From Mangrovimicrobium sediminis (GTDB lineage Bacteria; Pseudomonadota; Gammaproteobacteria; Pseudomonadales; Halieaceae), in NCBI RefSeq assembly GCF_004745945.1, contig NZ_SRLE01000011.1, forward strand, positions 62,001 through 126,000: 64,000 nt of DNA, written 5' to 3'. A model generated the notes under the pieces. The model saw nothing but the letters and a program-made list of their open reading frames with translations, did not search any database and was not told the origin of the DNA. Positions 9,770 to 20,989 of the stretch are shown here, in pieces. The position numbers and the translations under genes were made by a program. The first letter of the stretch is position 1. Each line of letters starts with the position of its first letter.

Positions 9770-10039
9770 TTATTCCGCTTCGCCGAAGCGGTTTTCGATG
9801 AGCTCGACCAGCGCGGCCAGTGCCGCCTGCTCGTCGTCGCCATCGATATGCAGGTCCAGCGTGGTCCCCTTGCCCGCGGCCAGCATCATGACCGACATGA
9901 TGCTCTTGGCGTCGACCATGTCGCCGTCCCGGCCGGCCATGATGCGGCTGGAAAACGCCGAGGTACAGCCGACGAATTTGGCAGCGGCACGCGCGTGCAG
10001 GCCCAGTTTATTGATTATGGTGACCTGGGTCTCGATCAC
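9770..10039 (-). CDS. ptsO: NPr, HPr-like phosphocarrier of the nitrogen PTS
   Basis: An 89-residue HPr-family protein with the phosphorylated histidine H15 in NKLGLHARAA and the second conserved site around S46 (AKSIMSVM). NPr passes phosphate from EI-Ntr to EIIA-Ntr (PtsN), a regulatory relay tied to nitrogen and potassium status. It starts at GTG 10039, overlapping the rapZ stop by one base (TAGTG junction), so translation is coupled. The order rpoN-hpf-ptsN-rapZ-ptsO is the classic gammaproteobacterial one. Confidence 0.96.
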   Translation of the reverse strand: MIETQVTIINKLGLHARAAAKFVGCTSAFSSRIMAGRDGDMVDAKSIMSVMMLAAGKGTTLDLHIDGDDEQAALAALVELIENRFGEAE

Positions 10040-10893
10040 TACGGTAGTTCCCTGTGTCTCAGATGCACTTCGGGAAACAGTTCCCGGTAGTGCCGGTACA
10101 GCCGGTCAGCCAGATATACTGACCGATGTTGTCCGCCGGTACAACCTATCGCCACGGTCATGTAGCTGCGGTTGCTCTCGCGGTAGCGCGGCAGCCAGCG
10201 GTCGAGAAAATAGCGGATATCCGCGTACAACTCGCCGGTCGGCGGCTGCGCCTCGAGGTAGTCGCGCACTTGCGCATCGAGTCCGGTTTTCGCGCGCAGT
10301 TCCTGGACCCAGTGCGGGTTGGGCAGCATGCGCACGTCCAGCACCAGGTCGGCGTCCGCGGGCACGCCGCGCTTGAAACCGAAGGACTGGAAGGTGATCG
10401 ACATGCTGCCGGCGCTGGAGCCGAGCAGGCGCTGCTTGATCGCGTCGCGCAGCTCGTAGATGGTCATACTGCTGGTGTCGAGCATCAGCGAGGCGTCCGC
10501 GGCCAGCGGTTCCAGCAGCGCGCGCTCGCGCTCGATGGCGTCCGCCAGCGGCGTATCGCCGGAACTCAGCGGGTGCTTGCGCCGGGTCTCGGAAAAGCGC
10601 TTGGTCAGGGTGGCGTCCTGCGCCTCGAGGAACAGGATCTCGACCGCCACGCTGGCCGGCAGCGAGTCCCGCACCTGCGGGAAATCCGCCAGGTCCTGCC
10701 AGGCGTTGCGCGCGTCGATACACACCGCGGTGCCGCGAAACTGCGCGTAGGACTCGCGGCCGGTCTCCTCGACTAGGGCCGGCAGCAGGGAGACGGGCAG
10801 GTTGTCGATGCAGTAGTAGCCCTCATCCTCCAGCAGGTGCAGGGCGGTACTCTTGCCCGACCCCGAACGGCCGCTGATGATGATCAGGCGCAT
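10039..10893 (-). CDS. rapZ: RapZ, RNase adapter protein
   Basis: 284 residues. A P-loop GRSGSGKST lies at residues 8-16, followed by EGYYCIDNLP, both typical of RapZ (YvcJ/YhbJ). The C-terminal half carries the RNA-binding/metabolite-sensing domain, with the GCTGGQHRSV signature. In enterobacteria RapZ senses glucosamine-6-phosphate and directs RNase E to the GlmZ sRNA; whether that target exists here is unknown. It starts 3 bases after ptsN and shares one base with ptsO. Confidence 0.96.
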   Translation of the reverse strand: MRLIIISGRSGSGKSTALHLLEDEGYYCIDNLPVSLLPALVEETGRESYAQFRGTAVCIDARNAWQDLADFPQVRDSLPASVAVEILFLEAQDATLTKRFSETRRKHPLSSGDTPLADAIERERALLEPLAADASLMLDTSSMTIYELRDAIKQRLLGSSAGSMSITFQSFGFKRGVPADADLVLDVRMLPNPHWVQELRAKTGLDAQVRDYLEAQPPTGELYADIRYFLDRWLPRYRESNRSYMTVAIGCTGGQHRSVYLADRLYRHYRELFPEVHLRHRELP

Positions 10894-10895
10894 GC

Positions 10896-11357
10896 TCAGT
10901 CGTCGCCGTCTCCGGCGGCCACGGCGAACAGGGCGTCGTTGTCCGCGGCCTTGCGCAGGGCCTCGCAGTAGTCGGACTGGCTGAACAGGCGCGCGACGCC
11001 GGCCAGCGTGTCGAGGTGCTTCTGGTGTTCACCCTCAGGCACCAGCAGGGCGAACACGAGGTCCACCGGCTTGTTGTCCGGGGCGTCGAAGTCGATGGGT
11101 TCGGCCAGGGTGAGCAGGGCGCCCAGGGGCGCGCCGCAACCCTCGATGCGGCAGTGGGGGATGGCGATGCCCTGGCCCAGGCCAGTGCTGCCGAGCTTCT
11201 CCCGCGCGATCAACTGGCCGAAGACGTCGTCGTAGGACAGTTCCGGCTGGTCGTCGCTGATGATACGGGCGAGGCTCTCGAAAAGACGTTTCTTGCTGAG
11301 CCCCGGAACGTGACAGGCGGTGCGTTCCGGGGTCAGGATTTCTGCTAGTGCTTGCAT
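10896..11357 (-). CDS. ptsN: EIIA-Ntr, nitrogen PTS regulatory protein
   Basis: 153 residues of the PTS EIIA type 2 fold, with the phospho-accepting histidine H68 in GIAIPHCR. PtsN is the end of the nitrogen PTS relay and in its unphosphorylated form regulates potassium transport and other targets. No transport domains are attached, so the role is regulatory. It lies 10 bases downstream of hpf and 3 bases upstream of rapZ. Confidence 0.96.
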   Translation of the reverse strand: MQALAEILTPERTACHVPGLSKKRLFESLARIISDDQPELSYDDVFGQLIAREKLGSTGLGQGIAIPHCRIEGCGAPLGALLTLAEPIDFDAPDNKPVDLVFALLVPEGEHQKHLDTLAGVARLFSQSDYCEALRKAADNDALFAVAAGDGDD

Positions 11358-11367
11358 TGGGGACGGG

Positions 11368-11655
11368 TCAGTGGCCTCGTGATTTTTCCTTGTGCTTGAT
11401 CAACTGGCGGTCCAGCTTGTCGGCCAGGGCGTCGATCGCGGCATACATGTCTTCGGATTCCGCCTGGGCGAACAGGTCCGCGCCGGAGATGTGCAGGGTG
11501 GCCTCGGCCTTCTGCACCATTTTCTCCACGATCAGCGTGACCTGGGTGTTGGTGATGTTGTCGAAATGGCGTTGCAGGCGCTCGAACTTGTTTTCTACGT
11601 AGCTGCGCAGGGGCTCGGTGACCTCTACGTGATGACCGCTGACGTTCAGTTGCAT
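11368..11655 (-). CDS. hpf: Short ribosome hibernation promoting factor (HPF)
   Basis: A 95-residue protein of the sigma54-modulation/ribosomal S30AE family with the beta-alpha-beta-beta-beta-alpha pattern (MQLNVSGHHVEVTEPLRSYV at the start). It lacks the C-terminal dimerisation domain, so it is the short, gammaproteobacterial HPF, which works together with Rmf to make 100S ribosomes in stationary phase. It follows rpoN on the same strand after a 136-base gap containing a perfect CCGGCGGC/GCCGCCGG palindrome at about 11699-11714, near its ribosome-binding region. Confidence 0.93.
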   Translation of the reverse strand: MQLNVSGHHVEVTEPLRSYVENKFERLQRHFDNITNTQVTLIVEKMVQKAEATLHISGADLFAQAESEDMYAAIDALADKLDRQLIKHKEKSRGH

Positions 11656-11791
11656 AGCTTGGCTCCTTCTTTGCGTGAACCCGGGCTTGCTCCCGGTACC
11701 GGCGGCGCCGCCGGATTTTCCATAGCTGTTATTTGCGAGTCTAGTCCACCGGCGCGCCCGCCGATATAACGAATACCGCGCGTGCTTGTGC

Positions 11792-13297
<1,506 letters not shown>

Positions 13298-13423
13298 CGA
13301 TTGTTGGTAGCGACCTCAGACACCCCGGGGAGGGGCGTCGCGATTGAACAACTGTCTGTGAGTTTAGCCTTCCGGCGCAAGCAGAGGCAACAGCTTGGCG
13401 CGAAATTTGCTTATTGACATTTA

Positions 13424-13440
13424 CCCCGACTTGCGCGGGG
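13424..13440. other. Small hairpin just downstream of lptB
   Basis: CCCCG (13424-13428) and CGGGG (13436-13440) can form a short GC stem with a 7-base loop immediately after the lptB stop, read on the minus strand. No strong U-tract follows, so it may attenuate rather than end transcription between lptB and rpoN. The rest of the 150-base gap shows nothing clear. Confidence 0.3.
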
Positions 13441-13447
13441 CGGCGGG

Positions 13448-14150
<703 letters not shown>

Positions 14151-14173
<23 letters not shown>

Positions 14174-14798
14174 CGGCGGCCTCCGCTTGCGCTTGTGCCG
14201 CCGGCAGGGGGGCGTTGGGGTCCGCGACCTGGTTGGGGTCGGGGGCTGCGTCCTGTGCCTGTTTGTCCTGCTTCTGGTTGTCCTGGACCTGCTGCGCGGT
14301 CTGGGCGGGGATGATCACATGCACGCGGCTGCCGTTGTCGCCCTGTTTCGGCCCGACCTGGATCAGTTTGTTGGGGATGTCGTAGTCGATCACGTCGCCC
14401 CTGGCGATGGAGCCGTCCTGTTCCACGCTCGCCTCATCGGTCAGCAGCACGCGCTCTTCCTCGCGGAAATACTCGATGGTCAGGCCGCGCGCGGTGATCA
14501 CGCCTTTGTCCACGTCCGGCTGCTGGCGCATGATGGCGGGGCGTCCGTAGGCCTCGATCTTGCGCGCGTCGTCCGCCTGGTGCTGGATGATCAGCCGGTC
14601 CGCCTCGATATGCAGGCTGCCCTGGTCGAGCTTGACGTTGCCCTCGTACTGGGTGATGCCCTTGTTCTCGTCGCGCAGCGCCGAGTCCGCCTCGATGCGA
14701 ATCGGCAGTTCCTTGTCGCCCGGCAGGGCGTGCGCGAGGTTGGCCCAGAGCAGGCCGGCGAGAACGCCGGCAAGCAGGCGGCTAGGGCTGCGGCACAT
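14151..14798 (-). CDS. lptA: LptA, periplasmic LPS bridge protein, with an extended DPN-rich tail
   Basis: 215 residues: a signal peptide (about 1-24, ending AHA), an OstA/LptA beta-jellyroll domain (about 30-150) and a tail of some 45 residues rich in Q, D, A and P. LptA monomers stack to form the periplasmic part of the LPS bridge between LptC and LptD. The tail carries two D-P-N motifs (around DPNQV and DPNAPL) that also occur in the C-terminal tail of YhdP here. The gene overlaps lptC by 17 bases and lptB by 23. Length is longer than E. coli LptA (185) because of the tail. Confidence 0.94.
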
Positions 14799-15333
14799 AG
14801 GTACTCTCCACGTCGGGTCCCAGGGTGATGGTTTCGGCGTCCAGTCGCGCCAGCATACCGGCGGCGACGGTGCGGTTGTCGTCCCAGGTAATGGTCACGG
14901 GGCGCTCGGTCTGCGCTTCGCGGGTATCCAGTTGCACGTCGAGGCTGGAGGTCTCCAGCCGGGTGCCGGCCTGGTCGTGGTTGAGCACGACATTGCGGCG
15001 CAGCAGCAGCCGGCCGCTGGCCGGTTCGTAGCGGCCGCGCTCGGCCCAGGCGGACCAGGTGTTGCTGCCGCTGCTGTGAGAGTAGAAGCGCGGCTCGGTG
15101 AGCAGGGCATAACCGCGGCGGCCGAACTGCTCCACGCGCCGGGCGTCGAGCACATCGGCGAGTTCGCCCTCGCGGGTGAAACTGAGTGAGCGCGCGTCGT
15201 CGATATACACGCTGGGCAGCCTGGCGCGCCGCTCGCTGTCGCGCTCACCGGCGTCCTCGGCCAGCGGGTCCCACAACAGGTTGGCCGCCAGCACCAGGCC
15301 GACAACCAGCAGGACCTGGACAGTGCGCGGCAT
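14782..15333 (-). CDS. lptC: LptC, LPS export complex inner-membrane bitopic protein
   Basis: 183 residues with one N-terminal membrane helix (about 5-20) and a periplasmic OstA-like beta domain, the LptC (YrbK) pattern. LptC receives LPS from LptB2FG and passes it to LptA. Its start shares one base with the kdsC stop at 15333, and its end overlaps lptA by 17 bases, consistent with a tightly coupled operon. Sequence is less conserved than its neighbours, as usual for LptC. Confidence 0.92.
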   Translation of the reverse strand: MPRTVQVLLVVGLVLAANLLWDPLAEDAGERDSERRARLPSVYIDDARSLSFTREGELADVLDARRVEQFGRRGYALLTEPRFYSHSSGSNTWSAWAERGRYEPASGRLLLRRNVVLNHDQAGTRLETSSLDVQLDTREAQTERPVTITWDDNRTVAAGMLARLDAETITLGPDVESTYVPQP

Positions 15334-15854
15334 CAGGCGTAGGTCCCGAGCAGGCTGTCCAGGCTGCCGCGAGCGCTGAGCAGGAATTCGCAGGCCTCGC
15401 GCACGGCGCCGGCGCCGCCGGGCAGGGTGCAGGTGTGGTCGGCGGCGGCGCGCAGGGCGGGCACCGCGTCGGCGGGGGCGAAGCCGATGCCCGCGGCGCT
15501 CACCGCGGCGAGGTCGGGCAGGTCGTCACCCATGTAGGCGCAGTCGGCGGGGTCGATACCGCGTGCGGCGCACAGCTCACGCAGGGCGCTGAGCTTGTCC
15601 TCGCGGCCCTGGACAATCTCGGTGATGCCCAGTTCGTCGGCGCGGCGCTGTACCACCGGCGAGTTGCGCCCGGTGATGATCGCCACCTCGATGCCGTCGC
15701 GCTGCAGCAGCTTGATGCCCAGCCCGTCCTTGATATTGAAGCTCTTGAGTTCCTCGCCGCGGTCGCTGTAGTAGATGCGTCCGTCGGTGAGCACGCCATC
15801 CACGTCCAGGGCCAGCAGCTTGAGCCGGCGTGCGCTTGCCTGCAGTGTGTCCAC
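15333..15854 (-). CDS. kdsC: KdsC, 3-deoxy-D-manno-octulosonate 8-phosphate phosphatase
   Basis: A 173-residue HAD-superfamily phosphatase that frees inorganic phosphate from Kdo-8-phosphate to give Kdo for the LPS core. The nucleophile motif is DVDGVLTDG near the N-terminus; later blocks are TGRN and the GDDLPD metal loop. The GTG start at 15854 lies 5 bases after the kdsD stop and gives the usual length; a longer reading from 15908 would run back into kdsD. It sits between kdsD and lptC, as in most gammaproteobacteria. Confidence 0.93.
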   Translation of the reverse strand: MDTLQASARRLKLLALDVDGVLTDGRIYYSDRGEELKSFNIKDGLGIKLLQRDGIEVAIITGRNSPVVQRRADELGITEIVQGREDKLSALRELCAARGIDPADCAYMGDDLPDLAAVSAAGIGFAPADAVPALRAAADHTCTLPGGAGAVREACEFLLSARGSLDSLLGTYA

Positions 15855-15859
15855 GGGGC

Positions 15860-16840
15860 TCAGGCGATCCCCGCATGGAGCAGGTGCATGAGGTGCAGCA
15901 CGCCGCAACTGCGGTCGTCCTCGTCGACCACGACCAGGGAGGTGATTTCGTTCTCCTCCATGATGCGCATGGCCTCTGCGGCCAGCATGCCCGGGGTGAC
16001 GGTCTTGGCGCTGCGCGACATCAGTGCGGAGATCGGCGTGTTGTTGATGTCCACGCGGTCGTCAAGGGCGCGGCGCAGGTCGCCGTCGGTGAACACGCCG
16101 CACAGGTGACCGTCGGCGTCGGTGACGGTGGTCATGCCCAGGCCCTTGTTGCTGATTTCCAGCAGGGCCTGCGCCATCGGGGTGGATTCGCTCACCGCTG
16201 GGATGTCGGCGCCGGCGCGCATCACGTCGCCGACCTTGAGCAGCAGCTTGCGGCCCAGGGCCCCGCCGGGGTGGGAGAAGGCAAAGTCCTCCGCGGTGAA
16301 GCCGCGCGCCTCGAGCAGGGCGATGGCCACGGCGTCGCCCATGACCAGGGCGGCGGTGGTGCTGGAGGTGGGCGCCAGGTCCAGCGGGCAGGCCTCGGTG
16401 TCGACGCCGGCGTCGAGGTGGGCGTCGGCGGCGCGCGCCAGGGTCGAGTCCGCATTGCCGGTCATGGCGATCAGGCCCGTGCCCATGCGCTTGAGCAAGG
16501 GCAGCAGGGTGAGCACCTCGCTGACCTCGCCGCTGTTGGACAGGGCGATGACCACGTCCTCGGCGGTGATCATGCCCATGTCGCCGTGGCTCGCCTCACC
16601 GGGGTGGACGAAGAATGCGGGGGTGCCGGTACTGGCCAGGGTGGCGGCGATCTTGCGCGCGATGTGGCCGGACTTGCCCATGCCGGTGACGATCACCCGG
16701 CCGCGGCAGGCGAGCAGCAATTCGCAGGCGCGCTCGAACTGCGCGCCGATGCGCGGGCCGAGTGCGGCTACCGCTTCTGCTTCCATGTCTATGGTGCGCA
16801 GTGCGGAGTCGATAAAGCCGGGAACGTGTTGGTCCGCCAT
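15860..16840 (-). CDS. kdsD: KdsD, D-arabinose 5-phosphate isomerase
   Basis: 326 residues with an N-terminal SIS sugar-isomerase domain (MGKSGH, HPGEASHGDMGM and SNSGE motifs) and two C-terminal CBS domains. It converts ribulose-5-phosphate to arabinose-5-phosphate, the first dedicated step to Kdo. The start at 16840 (MADQHVPGF) is preferred; another in-frame ATG at 16870 would overlap yrbG. Next to kdsC, it supplies the Kdo branch that feeds the LPS exported by the lpt genes downstream. Confidence 0.95.
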   Translation of the reverse strand: MADQHVPGFIDSALRTIDMEAEAVAALGPRIGAQFERACELLLACRGRVIVTGMGKSGHIARKIAATLASTGTPAFFVHPGEASHGDMGMITAEDVVIALSNSGEVSEVLTLLPLLKRMGTGLIAMTGNADSTLARAADAHLDAGVDTEACPLDLAPTSSTTAALVMGDAVAIALLEARGFTAEDFAFSHPGGALGRKLLLKVGDVMRAGADIPAVSESTPMAQALLEISNKGLGMTTVTDADGHLCGVFTDGDLRRALDDRVDINNTPISALMSRSAKTVTPGMLAAEAMRIMEENEITSLVVVDEDDRSCGVLHLMHLLHAGIA

Positions 16841-16856
16841 GGTTGCGGGCCCTGAA

Positions 16857-17831
16857 TCAGAGGCTGACATATAACCAGTAATAATACAGCGCGTAACAAG
16901 TTACTAACAACACCCCGATACTGCGGCCGACGTAGGCGTGGCCGTCCATGGAGCGGCTGCGCAGCCGGCTTATGTAAATGGCCAGCGCGAGCAACAGGGT
17001 CAGCCCGAGCATGGTCGGGTAGTCGCGGGTGAGCACCGAGGGCTCCAGGGTGGCGGCACTGAAAATACCCGGGATGGCCATCACCACCAGCAGGTTGAAC
17101 AGGTTGGAGCCGATGACGTTACCCAGGGCGATCTCGGTATGGCCGCGCATGGCGCTGGCCACGGTCGCCGCCAGTTCCGGCAGGCTGGTACCCACCGCGA
17201 CGATGGTCAGGCCGATCACCAGTTCGGAGACACCCAGCGTGGAGGCGATCTCCACGGCGCCCCAAACCAGCATGCGCGAGCTGCCGACCAGCAGGCCGAG
17301 GCCGAGGGCGAAGGTGAGCCAGGCGCGCTTGGGGCTGAGGTGCGGCAGGTACTCCTCCTCGGCTTCGCCGACCAGCACTTCATCCTTTTGCTGGGTGCGC
17401 AGCATGAAGATCACCAGCGCGCCGAGTGTGCCGATCATCAACCAGCCGTCGACCTGCGACAGGTCGTCGTCGGCGATCAGGATGCCGGCGCCGACGGTGA
17501 CCAGTATCAGTGTGGGCATCTCCTTCTTCATGCAGCCGCTGTGCACCATCAGCGGGGCGATCAGCAGGGTGATGCCCAGCACCAGGCCGACGTTGGCGAT
17601 ATTCGAGCCGATGGCGTTGCCCACGGCGAGGTTGCCCGCGCCGGACATGGCGGCGGTGATGGACACCAGGACTTCCGGCGCCGAGGTGCCCATGGAAACA
17701 ATGGTGAGGCCGATGACAATGGGCGACATGCCCATGTTCTCGGCAATGGAAGCGGCGCCCGCGACAAACAGGTCCGCACTCCAGATGAGGACGATAAAGC
17801 CGACCAGAACGGTGGCGGCCGCTAACAGCAT
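16857..17831 (-). CDS. yrbG: YrbG-type calcium/sodium antiporter
   Basis: 324 residues, about ten membrane helices, with the two inverted alpha-repeats of the Ca2+/cation antiporter family visible as GTSAPEVLVS and GTSLPELAAT. It exchanges cations across the inner membrane; the physiological ion is not certain for YrbG. The ATG at 17831 (MLLAAATVL) with AGGAAA upstream fits the family; the frame is open further upstream, but the extra residues look non-coding. It leads the minus-strand kds/lpt run and is divergent from mlaC. Confidence 0.93.
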   Translation of the reverse strand: MLLAAATVLVGFIVLIWSADLFVAGAASIAENMGMSPIVIGLTIVSMGTSAPEVLVSITAAMSGAGNLAVGNAIGSNIANVGLVLGITLLIAPLMVHSGCMKKEMPTLILVTVGAGILIADDDLSQVDGWLMIGTLGALVIFMLRTQQKDEVLVGEAEEEYLPHLSPKRAWLTFALGLGLLVGSSRMLVWGAVEIASTLGVSELVIGLTIVAVGTSLPELAATVASAMRGHTEIALGNVIGSNLFNLLVVMAIPGIFSAATLEPSVLTRDYPTMLGLTLLLALAIYISRLRSRSMDGHAYVGRSIGVLLVTCYALYYYWLYVSL

Positions 17832-17955
17832 AAAGAAATATTTCCTGTTACAGTATGCGCCGCGCGCAGGCCAGGAACCGCAGGTGTACGGCTGTTGTCC
17901 CAAACCGGGTGCGCCGGCCACGCGTGGGTCTAAAGGCGCGCAGTTGTAGGCCAGA

Positions 17956-17975
17956 GGCGGATTATACAGTCCGCC
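17956..17975. repeat. Inverted repeat in the yrbG-mlaC divergent region
   Basis: GGCGGA (17956-17961), 8 bases including TTATAC, then TCCGCC (17970-17975). The TTATAC core resembles a -10 element for mlaC, with the repeat arms placed symmetrically around it. It may be an operator or simply a GC-flanked promoter core. It lies about 45 bases upstream of the mlaC ATG; nothing else stands out in this 185-base gap. Confidence 0.35.
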
Positions 17976-18016
17976 ACAGCGGTTAATAGTAGAAATTCAT
18001 CCAGTGGAGATCATTC

Positions 18017-18679
18017 ATGGCAATTCGAGTGCAGCGGGCGTGGGTGCTGGGGCTGTTTCTGTGGGTGGGCTTCGCCAGCGCCGGGCAGGCGTCGGTCACC
18101 GCCCATGACGTGGTGCGCCAGACCACCGAGCAGGTCATGGCGACCGTGGCCGAGGCGCGCGGTTATGTCGAGGAGGATCCGTCGCGCTACTACACCAAGA
18201 TCGAGGCAATCCTCGACCCGGTGGTGGACTTTCGCGGCTTCGCCCGCGGCGTGATGGGTCCCTACGCCAGCAGCGAGCGCTACCGCTCGCTGGACGAGGC
18301 CGGTCGCGAGAAGCTGCGCGAACAGCTGGACCGCTTCACCGAAGTCATGCGTTCGGGCCTGGTACAGACCTACGGCAAGGGGCTGCTGGCCTTTGGCGGT
18401 TCGCGCATTGAAGTGTCCCGGCCGGCGCCGGATGAGGCCGAGCAGTCGCGCGCGACGGTGGAGCAACTCATCTATTCGGACCAGGCCGAGCCCTACGTCG
18501 TCTACTACCAGATGGGCAGGGATGGCGACGGTGCCTGGAAGCTGCGCAACATGATTATCCAGAGCGTGAACCTGGGCGAGATCTACCGCAACCAGTTCCA
18601 GGCGGCGGCCCGCGAGCACGACGGCGACCTGGACAAGGTGATCGCCGGCTGGAACGTGGTGGCCGAAGTCAGCTCCTGA
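18017..18679 (+). CDS. mlaC: MlaC, periplasmic phospholipid-binding protein
   Basis: 220 residues with a signal peptide (about 1-26) and the Tol-Tol/MlaC fold (PF05494), including the DFRGFARGVMGPY-like segment that lines the lipid pocket. MlaC shuttles phospholipids between the outer-membrane MlaA complex and the MlaFEDB ABC transporter. Normally mlaF, mlaE and mlaD precede it and mlaB follows; here its upstream neighbour is the divergent yrbG, and ibaG follows after 100 bases. The transporter partners must therefore be elsewhere or absent. Confidence 0.9.
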   Translation: MAIRVQRAWVLGLFLWVGFASAGQASVTAHDVVRQTTEQVMATVAEARGYVEEDPSRYYTKIEAILDPVVDFRGFARGVMGPYASSERYRSLDEAGREKLREQLDRFTEVMRSGLVQTYGKGLLAFGGSRIEVSRPAPDEAEQSRATVEQLIYSDQAEPYVVYYQMGRDGDGAWKLRNMIIQSVNLGEIYRNQFQAAAREHDGDLDKVIAGWNVVAEVSS

Positions 18680-18714
18680 GCGCGGTCGCCAACGCCCGCG
18701 ATTTTCCCTAAAAT

Positions 18715-18756
18715 GCCTTCCCCGCCCCCGGCGTAGCCTCGGGGCGGGACACGCAC
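18715..18756 (+). other. GC-rich hairpin between mlaC and ibaG
   Basis: Complementary CCCGCCCC and GGGGCGGG segments in the 100-base mlaC-ibaG gap can pair into a strong stem around a loop of about 12 bases. No T-tract follows. It could stabilise the mlaC transcript end or weaken read-through into ibaG-hisG-hisD. Confidence 0.4.
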
Positions 18757-18779
18757 GCAACCCCGAACCGGAGAATTCT

Positions 18780-19019
18780 ATGGACGCCGCGACCGTCAAG
18801 GCCCTGCTGCAGGCACACCTGCCCGAGTGCGAGTTTCACGTCCAGGGCGAGGGCGCCAACTACGACATCGTCGCCGTCGGCGAGGTGTTCGAGGGCCTGC
18901 GCCCGGTGAAGAAACAGCAGCTTATCTATGCGGCGCTCAACGAGGAGATCGCCAGCGGCGCGATTCACGCGGTGAACATGCGCACCTACACACCCGAACA
19001 GTGGAAGTCTGTGGACTGA
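18780..19019 (+). CDS. ibaG: IbaG, BolA-family protein
   Basis: 79 residues with the BolA fold (a VQGEGANYDIVAVGEVFEG core and a C-terminal HAVNMRTYTPEQW). BolA-family proteins bind monothiol glutaredoxins through a shared [2Fe-2S] cluster; IbaG (YrbA) is linked to acid response and envelope homeostasis. In relatives it sits between mlaB and murA; here it is followed directly (3 bases) by hisG. It starts at ATG 18780 after CGGAGAA. Confidence 0.92.
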   Translation: MDAATVKALLQAHLPECEFHVQGEGANYDIVAVGEVFEGLRPVKKQQLIYAALNEEIASGAIHAVNMRTYTPEQWKSVD

Positions 19020-19022
19020 ATC

Positions 19023-19673
19023 GTGGACGACGGCATTACCATCGCCCTGACCAAGGGGCGCATCCTCAAGGAAACCCTGCCGCTGCTGGCCACTGCCGGC
19101 ATCCAACCGCTGGAGAATATCGACCGCAGCCGCAAGCTGGTGTTCGAGACCAGCGTGCCCGGCGTGCGCCTGGTCATCCTGCGCGGCACCGACGTGCCGA
19201 CCTATGTGCGCCACGGCGCCGCTGATGTCGGTGTGGTGGGCAAGGACGTGCTGCTGGAGCACGGCGCCCAGGGCCTGTATGAACCGCTGGACCTGGGCAT
19301 CGCGCGCTGCCGGCTGATGACCGCCGGACCGGCCCACTGGCAGCACACCGGCGGCCGCGTGCGCGTGGCCACCAAGTTCGTGAATATCGCCCGCGACTAC
19401 TTCGCCCGCCGCGGGATGCAGGTCGAGCTTATCAAGCTCTACGGGGCCATGGAGCTGGCGCCGTTGATGGACCTCGCCGACCTCATCGTGGATATCGTCG
19501 ACACCGGCAATACCCTGCGCGCCAACGGCATGGCGCCGCTGGACGAGATCGCCCAGATCAGCTCGCGTTTGATCGTCAACAAGGCGGCGATGCGCTCGCA
19601 CTACCGCGCCATTCAGTCGCTGGTCGACCAACTCGCCGCCGTAGTCGGGGAGGGCGCCGATGCCGATGCGTAG
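19023..19673 (+). CDS. hisG: ATP phosphoribosyltransferase, short form
   Basis: 216 residues, GTG start. It catalyses the first step of histidine synthesis, joining ATP to PRPP. The catalytic domains are present ([15 protein letters not shown], the PRPP-loop [17 protein letters not shown]), but the C-terminal regulatory ACT-like domain of long HisG is missing. This is the short form, which needs HisZ as its regulatory partner; no hisZ lies in this window. It overlaps hisD by 14 bases. Confidence 0.96.
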   Translation: MDDGITIALTKGRILKETLPLLATAGIQPLENIDRSRKLVFETSVPGVRLVILRGTDVPTYVRHGAADVGVVGKDVLLEHGAQGLYEPLDLGIARCRLMTAGPAHWQHTGGRVRVATKFVNIARDYFARRGMQVELIKLYGAMELAPLMDLADLIVDIVDTGNTLRANGMAPLDEIAQISSRLIVNKAAMRSHYRAIQSLVDQLAAVVGEGADADA

Positions 19674-20958
19674 GCTGGACGCCAGTGCCCCGGACTTCGA
19701 CGCCCGGTTGCGCGCGCTGACCGCCTGGGAGGAAGAGTACGACCAGGCAGTGAACACGGCGGTGCAGGGCATCATCGCCGACGTCGCCAGCCGCGGTGAC
19801 GCCGCACTGCTCGAATACACTGCACGCTTCGACGCCCTCGAGGTGTCCGCTGCCGCGCAGCTGGAAGTGCCGCAGGCGCGGCTGGCAGCCGCACTCGAGG
19901 CGATTCCCGCCGAGGCCCGCGCCGCCCTGGAAACCGCCGCCGCGCGCATCCGCGAATACCACCAGCACCAACTGCAGGAGAGCTGGCGCTATACCGACGC
20001 CGCCGGCAACCTGCTCGGCCAGCAGATCACGGCCCTGTCCAGTGCCGGCATCTACGTCCCCGGTGGCAAGGCCAGCTACCCGTCCTCGGTGCTGATGAAC
20101 GCGCTGCCCGCGCAGGTGGCGGGGGTGGAGCAGATCGTCATGGTGGTGCCGGCGCCGCACGGTGAATTGAACGAGCTGGTGCTGGCCGCGGCGCATATCG
20201 CCGGCGTGCACCGGGTGTTCACCATCGGCGGGGCCCAGGCGGTGGCCGCCCTGGCCTACGGCACCCAGAGCGTGCCCGCGGTGGACAAGATCGTCGGCCC
20301 CGGCAACATCTATGTCGCCACCGCCAAGCGCATGGTGTTCGGCCGCGTCGGCATCGACATGATCGCCGGCCCCTCCGAGATACTGGTTATCTGCGATGGC
20401 AGCACCGACCCCGACTGGGTGGCCATGGACCTGTTTTCCCAGGCCGAACACGACGAGAACGCCCAGTCCATCCTGCTGTGTCCCGATGCCGACTACCTGG
20501 ACGCGGTGGCCGCGAGCATCGAGCGCCTGCTGCCGACCATGGAGCGGGCGGATATCATCCGCGCCTCCCTGACCGGGCGCGGCGCCATGATCCTCACCGC
20601 CAGCCTGGCGGATGCGGTAGCCATCAGCAATCGCCTGGCGCCGGAACACCTGGAGCTCTCCGTGCAGGATCCCGAGGCGCTGCTGCCGACCATCCGCCAC
20701 GCCGGCGCGATCTTCATGGGCCCGTGGACCTCCGAGGCCCTCGGCGACTACTGCGCCGGACCCAACCACGTGTTGCCGACCGCCGGCAGCGCGCGGTTCT
20801 TCTCGCCGCTGGGCGTGTACGACTTCCAGAAGCGCAGCTCGGTGATCATGTGCTCGGATGCGGGGGTGCAGGCGCTGGGCAAGGTCGCGTCCACCCTGGC
20901 CCGCGGCGAGTCGCTGACCGCGCACGCCCGCGCCGCGGAACTGCGCCTGAAGGACTAG
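19660..20958 (+). CDS. hisD: Histidinol dehydrogenase
   Basis: 432 residues; oxidises L-histidinol to L-histidine in two NAD-dependent steps at a Zn2+ site. Family blocks include [44 protein letters not shown] (zinc ligands Q and H) and [10 protein letters not shown]. Start and end fit the family length. It overlaps hisG. In relatives hisC follows; here the next gene, on the other strand, is the AlgW/DegS-type protease, only 31 bases away. Confidence 0.97.
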   Translation: MPMRRLDASAPDFDARLRALTAWEEEYDQAVNTAVQGIIADVASRGDAALLEYTARFDALEVSAAAQLEVPQARLAAALEAIPAEARAALETAAARIREYHQHQLQESWRYTDAAGNLLGQQITALSSAGIYVPGGKASYPSSVLMNALPAQVAGVEQIVMVVPAPHGELNELVLAAAHIAGVHRVFTIGGAQAVAALAYGTQSVPAVDKIVGPGNIYVATAKRMVFGRVGIDMIAGPSEILVICDGSTDPDWVAMDLFSQAEHDENAQSILLCPDADYLDAVAASIERLLPTMERADIIRASLTGRGAMILTASLADAVAISNRLAPEHLELSVQDPEALLPTIRHAGAIFMGPWTSEALGDYCAGPNHVLPTAGSARFFSPLGVYDFQKRSSVIMCSDAGVQALGKVASTLARGESLTAHARAAELRLKD

Positions 20959-20989
20959 CGGGCGTTTTCGCCTTCGGCGTGCGCCGCGC